Assembly: GCA_934153675.1 (NCBI GenBank)
Contig: CAKPFG010000005.1
Span: 7,580-71,579 of the forward strand
DNA length: 64,000 nucleotides
Origin: an uncultured Bacilli bacterium
Lineage (GTDB): Bacteria; Bacillota_I; Bacilli_A; RF39; UBA660
Direction of reading: 5' to 3'
Shown here: positions 16,757-25,161 of the stretch, piece by piece
Numbering within the stretch: the stretch's first letter is position 1
Layout of the letters: each line of letters begins with the position of its first letter
Position numbers and translations under genes: made by a program
Notes under the pieces: generated by a model
The model's input: the letters and a program-made list of their open reading frames with translations, nothing else
What the model was told of the DNA's origin: nothing
Databases searched by the model: none

Positions 16757-17144
16757 ATGAATAAAGAATATAATGAAGTTAAAAAATTTCAACAGGCTTT
16801 TGGGCATCCATATTCGAAAAACACCTATTACATTACCACTTGAAAGAGCTAAAAAAAAATATGCTTGGATGCTAGAAGAAATAAACGAATTTTTAGAAGC
16901 ATCTGAAAAACAAGATATAGTAGAACAAGCAGATGCTATGATAGATACAATATATTTTGCATTAGGTACTTTAGTAGAAATAGCAATTGAACCAGATGAA
17001 TTATTCTATATAGCGCAAAATGCTAATATGAGTAAATTATGAAACCACATTATAATGAGATGGGAAAAGTTATCAAACCTAAGGGGATGGGAAGATCCTC
17101 ATAAAAAGTTAGAATTAATTATTCAAAATATGAAAAGAAGATAA
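16757..17144 (+). pseudogene. Decayed MazG/PRA-PH-like nucleotide pyrophosphohydrolase
   Basis: The gene starts at ATG 16757 (MNKEYNEVKKFQQAFGHP). Then an extra A in the AAAAA run near 16822 shifts frame, and the protein continues in another frame (KTPITLPLERAKKKYAWMLE, then EINEFLEASE with the metal-binding Glu pattern). After ANMSKL a small deletion creates a TGA, although KPHYNEMGKVIKPKG and then GWEDPHKK are still readable downstream in two frames. At least three lesions make a functional product unlikely. It follows the HAD gene by 6 bp. Confidence 0.8.
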
Positions 17145-17221
17145 TTAATAGCAAAAATTCAAAGAGAAATTGAATAATTAATGGATTTTCGCAAAAGACT
17201 ATCTTTAAGACAAGATAGTAA

Positions 17222-17261
17222 CACACTACCAAGTCGGCATAATGCCAACTAGGAATGTGTG
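17222..17261. repeat. Imperfect 40-bp inverted repeat
   Basis: CACAC..CC.AGTCGGCAT and ATGCCAACT.GG..GTGTG pair around a single base. It lies between the MazG-like and DinD-like pseudogenes. It could be a terminator relic, a small mobile-element end or a palindrome within the old DinD gene. Confidence 0.5.
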
Positions 17262-17269
17262 CCAAAGAA

Positions 17270-17655
17270 GAGCCAATGAAAATGTGGTTAGCTAATCTTG
17301 GCAAAGAATACTTGATGAAGTATTCAATCCAGAAATTGCTGGTAATAGAATTATTAATTATTACCGTAGTAAAGGTTATAGTGATGAATGGATTAAAAAA
17401 AGACTAACTGGAATGATTGATAGATTTAAATTAACTGATATTTGGAAAGATGGTGGCATTGAAAAACCTGTTGAATATGCAATGCTTACTAATGAAATAT
17501 ATAAAAGTTGCTCGTAAAGGTTGACAAGTTGCAAAAAATGCAAGAAATTCCTATAAAAAAGCAACTAACAAATCAGCTATTTCAAATGAAAATGCTTTAA
17601 AAGAAATATGTAAATGAAACTAAACAAATTGAAGATAATAACTCTAAAAATTAAA
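17270..17655 (+). pseudogene. Decayed DinD/BRO-like gene
   Basis: Fragments in several frames match the C-terminal half of DNA-damage-inducible protein D / BRO-type proteins: EPMKMWLANLG, then RILDEVFNPEIAGNRIINYY, GYSDEWIKKRL and EYAMLTNEIYK, stopping at 17515. After more frame changes, AKNARNSYKKATNKSAI follows. At least three frameshifts or stops are visible. The remaining 200 bp up to the element edge (17656-17857) are AT-rich with no recognisable gene. Confidence 0.7.
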
Positions 17656-17857
17656 AAATATAGGTTGCATTAGGACACTTCCTTAAAACCAATATAAAAT
17701 AAGACTTTCTTAACATAAATAAAAAATTAATTAAACTAAAAAGTTAAACTTTAATAAAATATTATCGTTTAGGTTAAAAAAGATGCTTGAATCATGTATC
17801 AAACAATCCCTTATAAATAAAGGAAATTAACAAAAAATGTCTTCACTACATTCAAAG

Positions 17858-17913
17858 AGTATTACTAATACGGCTATTAATTCTATTAATGTAAATGCTT
17901 TTTTATTTTTCAT
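17858..17913 (-). pseudogene. Severed 5' end of the split prepilin-like gene
   Basis: From ATG 17913 it encodes the first ~18 residues of the prepilin signal (MKNKKAFTLIELIAVLVI) and then enters the inserted segment at 17857. Upstream non-coding bases also match those before the intact gene at 5092. The breakpoint is complementary to that of the 3' part at 5603, proving both are halves of one gene. Confidence 0.9.
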
Positions 17914-17970
17914 ATATCTTCCTACTTTACATATTCATAATAACACAATATATAAAAAAAGATAGATATT

Positions 17971-18669
17971 TTATAATTCCTTATAATCAGGAATAATTTT
18001 TGAATAAATATCAGAATAGACATCTATATTTAAACTATCTTTAATATTTTTTATGTTAAATTGTGGATTATTAATAAAAATAATTTTTAAATTTTTTAAA
18101 GAATAAAGACAATTCAAATTATTAAAATTAGAATCTAACAAAGATAATTCTTCTAATGAAATAAAATTACTTAATGTATCCGTATTTATCAAATTACATT
18201 TTTCTAATCGTAATGATTTTACATTATTAATTTTTTTTAATAAATTAATATCTATAATTTCATTTTGATATGGATTGTTTATAAAAAACTCTTTTAAATT
18301 TGAATTATCAAATATATTATAATTATCCACAATACAATTATTGATTGTTAAGTTATTAAGTCTAATCAAATTACTAAAGGAAAAAAAACCTTTTAAATGA
18401 CAATGATTAAATTCAAGTTTTTGTAAATTTAAAAGTTTACTTAAAAGCATAATATCATTAATATCTATTATAGAATCATTAACAATAAGATTCTTTAAGT
18501 TAGGAAATGATAACAAATCAGATAAGTTATATTCTAATAAATTATTACTATAATTCATTTTAGAAATATTTATAGTTTCTAACGAATAGATATCATTATA
18601 ATTTATATTATTTATATTTTTATTAAGAACTATTGCTAAATATCTTTTTAAATTTTCATTTAATATCAT
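17971..18669 (-). CDS. Leucine-rich-repeat protein, last gene of the T7SS locus
   Basis: 232 aa with irregular ~22-residue leucine/asparagine-rich repeats (LSFPNLKNLIVNDS, LLNLQKLEFNHC, FISLEELSLLDS, LYSLKNLKIIFINN). No signal peptide or membrane helix, so it is cytoplasmic. It lies 21 bp downstream of the ADP-ribosyltransferase toxin gene on the same strand. That is the position expected of an immunity or accessory protein; that role is inference only. LRR domains are scaffold folds, so sequence alone does not give a partner. Confidence 0.65.
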   Translation of the reverse strand: MILNENLKRYLAIVLNKNINNINYNDIYSLETINISKMNYSNNLLEYNLSDLLSFPNLKNLIVNDSIIDINDIMLLSKLLNLQKLEFNHCHLKGFFSFSNLIRLNNLTINNCIVDNYNIFDNSNLKEFFINNPYQNEIIDINLLKKINNVKSLRLEKCNLINTDTLSNFISLEELSLLDSNFNNLNCLYSLKNLKIIFINNPQFNIKNIKDSLNIDVYSDIYSKIIPDYKEL

Positions 18670-18690
18670 AATAAATCCTCCTTTAATATA

Positions 18691-21600
18691 CTATTTTACT
18701 ATTGTAGCAATAATATCATAATTTTTTTGACCATTTTTTATAACTTCTTTAACACTATCAATATGTAATTTAGTATTTTTATCTAATAAAAATTCAGTTT
18801 CCATATTACCATTTATAGCAAACATATTTAGTGCTTTTGTACCTTTGGGTGTTTTTATTGTAATAGTAGTATTATACTCTCTAATTGCATCTTTAGCAAC
18901 ACTAGTTGACATATAAGCACTGTCTTGTAATGTTTGACCAACTAAAGAATTTATATCATTATTTTTTATGCTATTTTTAAAAACTTTCTCAAAATCTACC
19001 CCTCTGTATAGGAGCATATCACTTTTAATAGGTGAGGATTTTGTCATTGCACTATCTATATTATAAATAATATTTTTCATATATTCTGGTAATTGAATAT
19101 TTGAATTTCTTAAATATTGATTAATATATTGATAACTTTCACCTGAATATGCTCTGCAACTTTTTAATTCTTCACTTGATAATTTTGATAAAATAGCCCC
19201 AGAATCAGTTGTTTCACAAAAGTTTTTTAATTTCTGTCTTTTATTAATATCAATACTATTATCATTTAAAAATTCATTAACTGATTTACCCGATACTACT
19301 AGATCAAATTGTACATCAAAATCTAATTGTCCAAAAGCAGAATAAGCATCTTTAAAACTACTATAACTAGTATATGAATTTGCAACATTAGGCTCTACAT
19401 AATTATTAATGGGATTCAATATAGTGGTATTTGAATTAAAAGAATTATCATAACACCCTAAATATTGTAAATAATGTTTTAATTCTTCTCTTGTATATTT
19501 TGATAAAATAGTCCTAGCATTATTTGTTGATGTAATTACTGAAGCATCACCTGTATCTATATAATGTTTTAAACTTCTTATTCCTATATCTGCTCCAGCT
19601 TTACTTTGATATTTTATATTCATTGTATCTACTATATTTTTAACGTCATTAGAAATATTAATAAGATAATCCCTTGCCCCATATGATCTAGTTATTTTAT
19701 TATAATCTCCTGTTGTAATGGCTAATTTAAATCTTTTATATCCTTCACCATAACCAAATTTATCATCATTTACTTTTATTAAATCATATATAGATGCTAC
19801 TTTGCTTATATCATAAACTTTAATAGGTTCATCAACATCCGCTTTATGATAATCTTGAAATAGTTTACTAGGGCCAAACCAATCTTTATTTTCTTTAAAT
19901 CCAGTAGCATGCCAAGTAACATCTACCGGAATCAAATCTTGTTCAACTTTAACAACATTCCAAGCATGTCCACCAAGAGCACCACCTTTTATAGGATCTG
20001 CTATAGCAATACCTCTAATGTATTCACAATCAACACCAATTCTATTACATAATTCCTTATAAGCAGAGGCATATCCTGCACAAACTAATCCTTTTTTTCC
20101 AAGTAAATTGTTGTCAGAAAGGCCTCTTAAACTTTGCGATACCATTTTACCTTGATTATTTAGTTGATTAAAATCCCACATAACAGGAACTTCACTTAAA
20201 ATAGAATAAGCTTGATATGCTCTTGAAACAGGTGGTAAATTCATATCAATTTTTGCTTGCATATCCTCTATATTTTTCAATATATCTTGCATCTCGAAAC
20301 CAGAATACGTTATCCTATCCAAATATTTTGGTGATGAATATTTTACCTTTAAACTACCAGTACCATCATCAAGACCGTCAGTAACAACAAATTTTACATT
20401 AGATAAATCATCAATTTGCGATAACATTGAACTAGATAATGATAATGTATCTTTATAATTAACAATAGCAACTTGGCCTTTTTTTATTATTTTATTGATA
20501 CTTTTAACATCGATTTTTTGTTTTGGTGTTAAATTTTCATTTGTACCATGAGCCGGTGATGAAAATAAACTTGATTTTTTAAAATAATCTCCTATGGCTG
20601 CTTCTTCCACGTTATTTAAAGTTTCATTATTTTTAATTTTATTTTGAATACCCTTTGCAAATTTTTCTTCCGTTTGAACATTTTTATTAACTACCTTTTC
20701 TTTTACATCACTTACTTTATTTGCAATTTTTTCTTTAGTATTTTCAACTTTATCACCTACATGGTTTATATTTTCCATAAACTTTTTAGGACTTTCACTT
20801 ATTTTTTTAATTGTATTATTTAACCCATCTTCATCTATTAGTAATTTATAAAAATCTTTTTTTGAAAAAGTAATTGTTTCGTTATTTTGTATTATTTTAA
20901 ACGTTGACATTCCACCTTCGGATAAACCGGCAATCAAAACAGAAGATAAAAAGACTTTTTTCTTGGTATCATCTATTTCATCCCAATTAACAGTTTCATT
21001 CAATATTGATTCTCGTAATTTAGCATCTTTTTCTACTTCAGCTGATGCTGATGCTCCTGCTAATAAAACGGCGGCTACTTTACTTACATTTCCAACGGGA
21101 ATACCAACAAAAGGAATATTTGATAACATTTGGGTTGCAAGTGAACTTTCCATAGATTTATACGCATATGAAAGTGCATTTTTATTACTACTGCCATTTA
21201 CTAAGGCGTAATGATACTTACTTCCACCATCTGAAGCAGTCCCAAGTATAAGCGAAGCAACAGAACCTCCACCACCAAGGGCCATTGTTGTTGCTAAAGA
21301 AACATTGATTTGAGATAATACTTGTCCTGTTTGTTGACCTGTTTGATATGTACCTTGTAAAAATTTATTATTTTGTAAATAATTTAATAAATACATTTGT
21401 TCATATTCTGATACGCTGTAATTATCATTCCCAATCCATTCAGCAATACCACCAATATAATCCTTCATTCCTTGACTACTACCCTTACCAAATGTACTAA
21501 CAACACTTTGTAACGTTGAATCTATATCAGCACTTGTAATATTACCATTTTCATCAAGAATATAAGATTTAGATACTTCTTTTATCCATTTTTCAACATT

Positions 21601-22470
21601 CGATAAAGCTTTTTGTTGATTAATATCATCGTCAAATAAATTAACATACTCTTCTGCTTTTTTATATCCCTCTGTTTTAAACAAATAATGATACATAATC
21701 TTTTGTTCATCCGTTAAATATAAATATCTATCATAGCTTTGTGAAAGTGAAGAATACTCATTAAAATTAACATTATTAGCAGTAAGAAATTCAACAACAG
21801 CTAAAAAATCCACATTCTCACTACCTACTATATTTCCATTAGTATCTTTAAATGTGAAATTTTCTAATCCATTGGTACTTTTAAAATGTTTTAAAATTTC
21901 TTCATAATTTAAATTTTGATAATTATTAGAATAACTTTCCTTAAACTTAATATAATTATCAAGCTGCATTATTTCTGCATAAGGATACAAATCTTGTTCC
22001 TTTTTTAATTGTTTTATTGTTTGTTTTAAAGTTTGAAATTCTTCTTTATAAGAAGTTATCTGTTCTTTTAATTCATTATATTCACGTATTTCTTGATCTT
22101 TTATTTTTTTAGCATAATCACTACTAGGGGAAGTATAATATGTTTTTGATTTTTCATCTAAATAATTCCCAAACTCATATCGTTCTAATTTTTCATTTAA
22201 TTCATTAATTTTTTTCTCTAGATTTTCCTTTTTAGCAATTAATTCATCATATTCATCTTTTTTCTTAGTATATTTTAATTCTGGCATTAGATTTGAAGAA
22301 TCAATATTAGCAAAACTTCCTATATTATAATCAATTTCCTCATAATCTTCATTATTAGAATATATATCATAATTATTATTAAAATTAGTGGAAAAAGAAT
22401 GTGCACTAACATTCGCCTTATTATAATCAAATTTTGATCCACTATTAAAATTAACTGGATTTATCCCCAT
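18691..22470 (-). CDS. T7SS polymorphic toxin: transglutaminase-like plus ADP-ribosyltransferase
   Basis: 1259 aa. Residues 1-150 are an Asn-rich leader (INPVNFNSGSKFDYNKANVS) and coiled coil also found in the CHAP protein at 22495. Around 385-470 are glycine/alanine-rich hydrophobic stretches (LATTMALGGGGSVASLILG). About 793-840 is a transglutaminase-like core with Cys (GLVCAGYASAYK), His (GGHAWNVV) and Asp (PVDVTWH). The C-terminus, about 1110-1259, is a VIP2/C3-type ADP-ribosyltransferase with R-S-E residues: LLYRGV (~1155), YMSTSV (~1187) and METEFLL (the ExE motif, ~1223). Predicted to be secreted through EssC and to modify a target protein. Confidence 0.82.
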   Translation of the reverse strand: MGINPVNFNSGSKFDYNKANVSAHSFSTNFNNNYDIYSNNEDYEEIDYNIGSFANIDSSNLMPELKYTKKKDEYDELIAKKENLEKKINELNEKLERYEFGNYLDEKSKTYYTSPSSDYAKKIKDQEIREYNELKEQITSYKEEFQTLKQTIKQLKKEQDLYPYAEIMQLDNYIKFKESYSNNYQNLNYEEILKHFKSTNGLENFTFKDTNGNIVGSENVDFLAVVEFLTANNVNFNEYSSLSQSYDRYLYLTDEQKIMYHYLFKTEGYKKAEEYVNLFDDDINQQKALSNVEKWIKEVSKSYILDENGNITSADIDSTLQSVVSTFGKGSSQGMKDYIGGIAEWIGNDNYSVSEYEQMYLLNYLQNNKFLQGTYQTGQQTGQVLSQINVSLATTMALGGGGSVASLILGTASDGGSKYHYALVNGSSNKNALSYAYKSMESSLATQMLSNIPFVGIPVGNVSKVAAVLLAGASASAEVEKDAKLRESILNETVNWDEIDDTKKKVFLSSVLIAGLSEGGMSTFKIIQNNETITFSKKDFYKLLIDEDGLNNTIKKISESPKKFMENINHVGDKVENTKEKIANKVSDVKEKVVNKNVQTEEKFAKGIQNKIKNNETLNNVEEAAIGDYFKKSSLFSSPAHGTNENLTPKQKIDVKSINKIIKKGQVAIVNYKDTLSLSSSMLSQIDDLSNVKFVVTDGLDDGTGSLKVKYSSPKYLDRITYSGFEMQDILKNIEDMQAKIDMNLPPVSRAYQAYSILSEVPVMWDFNQLNNQGKMVSQSLRGLSDNNLLGKKGLVCAGYASAYKELCNRIGVDCEYIRGIAIADPIKGGALGGHAWNVVKVEQDLIPVDVTWHATGFKENKDWFGPSKLFQDYHKADVDEPIKVYDISKVASIYDLIKVNDDKFGYGEGYKRFKLAITTGDYNKITRSYGARDYLINISNDVKNIVDTMNIKYQSKAGADIGIRSLKHYIDTGDASVITSTNNARTILSKYTREELKHYLQYLGCYDNSFNSNTTILNPINNYVEPNVANSYTSYSSFKDAYSAFGQLDFDVQFDLVVSGKSVNEFLNDNSIDINKRQKLKNFCETTDSGAILSKLSSEELKSCRAYSGESYQYINQYLRNSNIQLPEYMKNIIYNIDSAMTKSSPIKSDMLLYRGVDFEKVFKNSIKNNDINSLVGQTLQDSAYMSTSVAKDAIREYNTTITIKTPKGTKALNMFAINGNMETEFLLDKNTKLHIDSVKEVIKNGQKNYDIIATIVK

Positions 22471-22494
22471 AAATAAATCTCCTTTTATAAAAAT

Positions 22495-23523
22495 TTAATA
22501 ATTTGGTCTAAAATAGCCACTTATACCTTGTATTCCAACAGTATTTCCATATTTTCTTGGATATTTTCTTTCTGCTACTTTATTATTACTATTTCCCTCT
22601 ACAGTATAGACATAATCTTTATCTACTTTATATACATATCCAACATGACTACTACAATATTTTGAATAAGCATCTCCTGTATCATTATCAATGTAGTTTT
22701 CTGGATCTGGTCTATATGTACCATCTATTATAGGATCAAACAAGATAATATCACCTGGTCTTGGTACCGTATTTTTATCTACAACCTCTCCATCATACCA
22801 AGTTCCCATCTTAGCAGCAAGAGATTTTTCTGGTATATCTCCAGCTATAGCTGATTTTTTTATATAAGTATCAACACCACTTTTTTCATTAAATAGCCAA
22901 GAAATAAATATTGCACACCAATCAAAATTATTATCCTGCCCATAAAACCATTTTCTATATTTTGAACCATCAGATCCAACCTCATTTAATGCTATATCAG
23001 ATAGTTCTAAAACTAACTTTTTAGCAGCAAGAGACATATTGCCACTATCAACACTTACCTCATCAAATTTTTGTTCTATATTTAACTTTTCTATTTTATC
23101 ATTTAATATTTTTAAGTTATCTTGATAACTAGATAATGTTTTTTTATACTCATCAATCTCTAATTGTTTTTGAAGTATATCTATCGGAGTAAATTTAAAT
23201 CCAAAAGAATCACTATAATCATTTTGATTGTGCTTACTTATAAATGAATTATTTGCTTCTATCCTTTTTTCTAATTCATTTATTTTTTCATTTAAAATTT
23301 TTTTTTGATTAATTAAACTATCATATTCTTTTTTTGTATTTTTCAAATAAGATTGTGATAATGCATTAATTGGGCTTTGTTTATAATCTATATTTTCATA
23401 ATCATAATTATTGGAATAAATATTATAATTATTATTAAAACTAGTGGAAACTAAATTATTTTTTACACTAGTTTTAGAAAGATTAAGTTTTGAACCCTTA
23501 TTAAAATTAACCGGATTTATCAT
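22495..23523 (-). CDS. T7SS-associated CHAP-domain peptidoglycan hydrolase
   Basis: 342 aa. Residues 1-150 share the leader and coiled coil of the ART toxin (INPVNFNKGSK, NNNYNIYSNN). From about 165 comes a CHAP amidase/endopeptidase domain with the catalytic cysteine in DWCAIFISWLF (~201), PRPGDIILFD, the catalytic histidine in SSHVGYV (~291) and VEGNSNN. It could cut peptidoglycan to let the secretion machine cross the wall, or act as an effector. It is 25 bp upstream of the toxin gene on the same strand. Confidence 0.85.
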   Translation of the reverse strand: MINPVNFNKGSKLNLSKTSVKNNLVSTSFNNNYNIYSNNYDYENIDYKQSPINALSQSYLKNTKKEYDSLINQKKILNEKINELEKRIEANNSFISKHNQNDYSDSFGFKFTPIDILQKQLEIDEYKKTLSSYQDNLKILNDKIEKLNIEQKFDEVSVDSGNMSLAAKKLVLELSDIALNEVGSDGSKYRKWFYGQDNNFDWCAIFISWLFNEKSGVDTYIKKSAIAGDIPEKSLAAKMGTWYDGEVVDKNTVPRPGDIILFDPIIDGTYRPDPENYIDNDTGDAYSKYCSSHVGYVYKVDKDYVYTVEGNSNNKVAERKYPRKYGNTVGIQGISGYFRPNY

Positions 23524-23543
23524 AAATGCCCCCTTTAAAATAT

Positions 23544-24842
23544 TTATGATGAACTTTTTATATCACTTATAGCATTAACCTTATTAACTCCAGCAACATT
23601 ATTTTTTAAAAAAGAAACATCATTATTAAAATTACTAGAAGTATTTATCTTAGAAAAAGATATTTTATTTGGATCTTTAAAATCATTTTTTATATCATTA
23701 TAAGAAACTTTATTATCATCCAGATGCACTTGATTGTTTTTTAAAAATTCTACATTTTCGTTATCCATTTTATGTAAATCAATTCTATTCTCATTTAATT
23801 TTTCATAATCATTATTTAATACTATATTTTTATCATTAACAACCCCATTATTTACATTTATATTATTTTCATCATAATTATTATTTAAGATTATATCTTT
23901 ATCATTTATAACGCCTTTATTTATATCTGCTTTATATAAAGTAGAATTATTATTTAAAATTATATCTTTATCATTTATAACACCTTTATTTATATCTGCT
24001 TTATATAAAGTAGAATTATTATTTAAGATTATATCTTTATCATTTATAACACCTTTATTTATATTTACTTTATATAAAGTAGAATTATTATTTAAGATTA
24101 TATCTTTATCATTTATAACACCTTTATATGTTGATGAAGAATTTTCTTTTGAAGATAATTTATTAATATTTGCGACTTTAATATTAGTACTATTTATATT
24201 TGAACTACCATTTTTTTTCATTTTTCTTAAATTTGGTGTAACTAATCTATAGTTATGATGTAAATTAATCTTAGCAACATTAACAAACTTTACTCGTCTT
24301 AATTTATACCAATAATCATTTGTTGAATTCAACAATGATGAATTACAACTAGCAATCTTATAATTAAGTTTTACAATTTCATTTAAGACAGGAACTACTT
24401 TTCTAGAAATATCATCTATCATATTTTTATATGGAAAATCAGACGGAACAGTACAATAGCCAATTGAATTATTTATATTACTTAAAATTTCAGTTACATT
24501 GTTTAATTTCACAATTATTTTATTTGCAATATTAGAATCATAATTTAATTTATACACATTTGAATAATTAAAATTATTTTGTACCAATTGTTTCAAATTA
24601 TTATAATACTCTAAAATAACATCAGTATAATTATTCATAGCACTTATTTGATTGTAAGTATCTTCCTTCGACTGATTGACATTTTTCATAAATGAATCAG
24701 TATTATAATCATTCCATACAGAATCAAATTTAGTAATTCCACGATACGATTGATTACAACAATCTCTATATTTACTAACTTCACTTTTAAAAGTAGTAAT
24801 TTTTTCTTTTGCTGTATTAAAATTAACCATTATTTTTGTCAT
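23544..24842 (-). CDS. T7SS-linked protein with 23-residue tandem repeats
   Basis: 432 aa. The first ~190 residues are helical and resemble WXG/LXG-type substrates (AKEKITTFKSEVSKYRDCCN, FDSVWNDYNTDSFMKN). The middle has five tandem 23-residue repeats (GVINDKDIILNNNSTLYK plus a 5-residue spacer), the first three nearly identical. The rest is Asn/Lys/Asp-rich and probably disordered. Start ATG 24842 has AGGTGATTGT upstream. No enzyme domain seen. Position between the small helical protein and the CHAP gene suggests a secreted or adaptor role. Confidence 0.6.
   Translation of the reverse strand: MTKIMVNFNTAKEKITTFKSEVSKYRDCCNQSYRGITKFDSVWNDYNTDSFMKNVNQSKEDTYNQISAMNNYTDVILEYYNNLKQLVQNNFNYSNVYKLNYDSNIANKIIVKLNNVTEILSNINNSIGYCTVPSDFPYKNMIDDISRKVVPVLNEIVKLNYKIASCNSSLLNSTNDYWYKLRRVKFVNVAKINLHHNYRLVTPNLRKMKKNGSSNINSTNIKVANINKLSSKENSSSTYKGVINDKDIILNNNSTLYKVNINKGVINDKDIILNNNSTLYKADINKGVINDKDIILNNNSTLYKADINKGVINDKDIILNNNYDENNINVNNGVVNDKNIVLNNDYEKLNENRIDLHKMDNENVEFLKNNQVHLDDNKVSYNDIKNDFKDPNKISFSKINTSSNFNNDVSFLKNNVAGVNKVNAISDIKSSS
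23778..24122. repeat. Five 69-bp tandem repeats inside the 432-aa gene
   Basis: Units of 69 bp (23 codons) run from 24122 downward: 24122-24054, 24053-23985 and 23984-23916 are almost identical; 23915-23847 and 23846-23778 are progressively degenerate. All keep the reading frame. Confidence 0.9.
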
Positions 24843-24854
24843 ACAATCACCTAC

Positions 24855-25082
24855 TTACATGCGATTACTTATTTCAGGAATAATCTTATTCCTTATGCTA
24901 TTTTGCGTATTTTGTAAAATATCTCGTTGATTAGCAAATTTTTCTTTATAAAGTGCTTGATCATTTAGTGCAAAAGCATTATACATATTATTTTGAACAT
25001 ATAAAAGATCAGATAAAACATTATCTAACTGATCCACCATTATTTCCATTTTTCTTAATAAGATACTATAAGTTTCCCTCAT
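24855..25082 (-). CDS. Small helical T7SS partner protein
   Basis: 75 aa, two predicted amphipathic helices (LLRKMEIMVDQLDNVLSDLL, then KFANQRDILQNTQNSIR). Size and layout match small helical partner proteins encoded with LXG/WXG substrates, but no family motif is decisive. It is 12 bp before the repeat protein, and a pair of strong hairpins separates it from the upstream WXG gene. Confidence 0.6.
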   Translation of the reverse strand: MRETYSILLRKMEIMVDQLDNVLSDLLYVQNNMYNAFALNDQALYKEKFANQRDILQNTQNSIRNKIIPEISNRM

Positions 25083-25100
25083 TTTTACTCTCCTATTCTT

Positions 25101-25159
25101 AAATAATTACTAAAAACAATTTTAGTAATTATTTAAAAATAGTATAGTTTACTATTTTT
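25101..25159. terminator. Two perfect hairpins after the WXG100-like gene
   Basis: A 15-bp perfect stem (25101-25115 with 25120-25134, 4-nt loop) and a 10-bp perfect stem (25135-25144 with 25150-25159, 5-nt loop) stand back to back, directly after the WXG gene's stop at 25162. They are A/T stems with T-runs, suggesting partial termination or RNA processing between the abundant substrate and the downstream genes. Confidence 0.65.
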
Positions 25160-25161
25160 AA

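Larger units (their letters stand above)
5604..17857. mobile_element. 12,254-bp inserted segment with 3-bp target duplication
   Basis: A prepilin-like pseudogene is interrupted here. The left half ends ...GCTAGT at 5603 and the right half resumes AGTATTAC at 17858, so AGT (5601-5603, 17858-17860) is duplicated. Near the ends, GAATATAGTATAGACA (5609-5624) and the inverted GAATGTAGTGAAGACA (17853 down to 17838) match at 13 of 16 positions. Together these look like transposition. The cargo is a sortase B surface-protein locus, a LysR/radical-SAM/HAD set and several decayed genes. No intact transposase or integrase was found inside; an IS3-like remnant lies at 13698. Composite transposition or later growth of a smaller insertion are alternatives. 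Confidence 0.75.

Noticed and set aside
5604..17857. Prophage
   Set aside because: No capsid, terminase, tail, portal or integrase genes; only a DinD-like relic, which also occurs outside phages.
23778..24122. CRISPR array
   Set aside because: The 69-bp units are contiguous, in frame and encode a protein repeat; no spacers.
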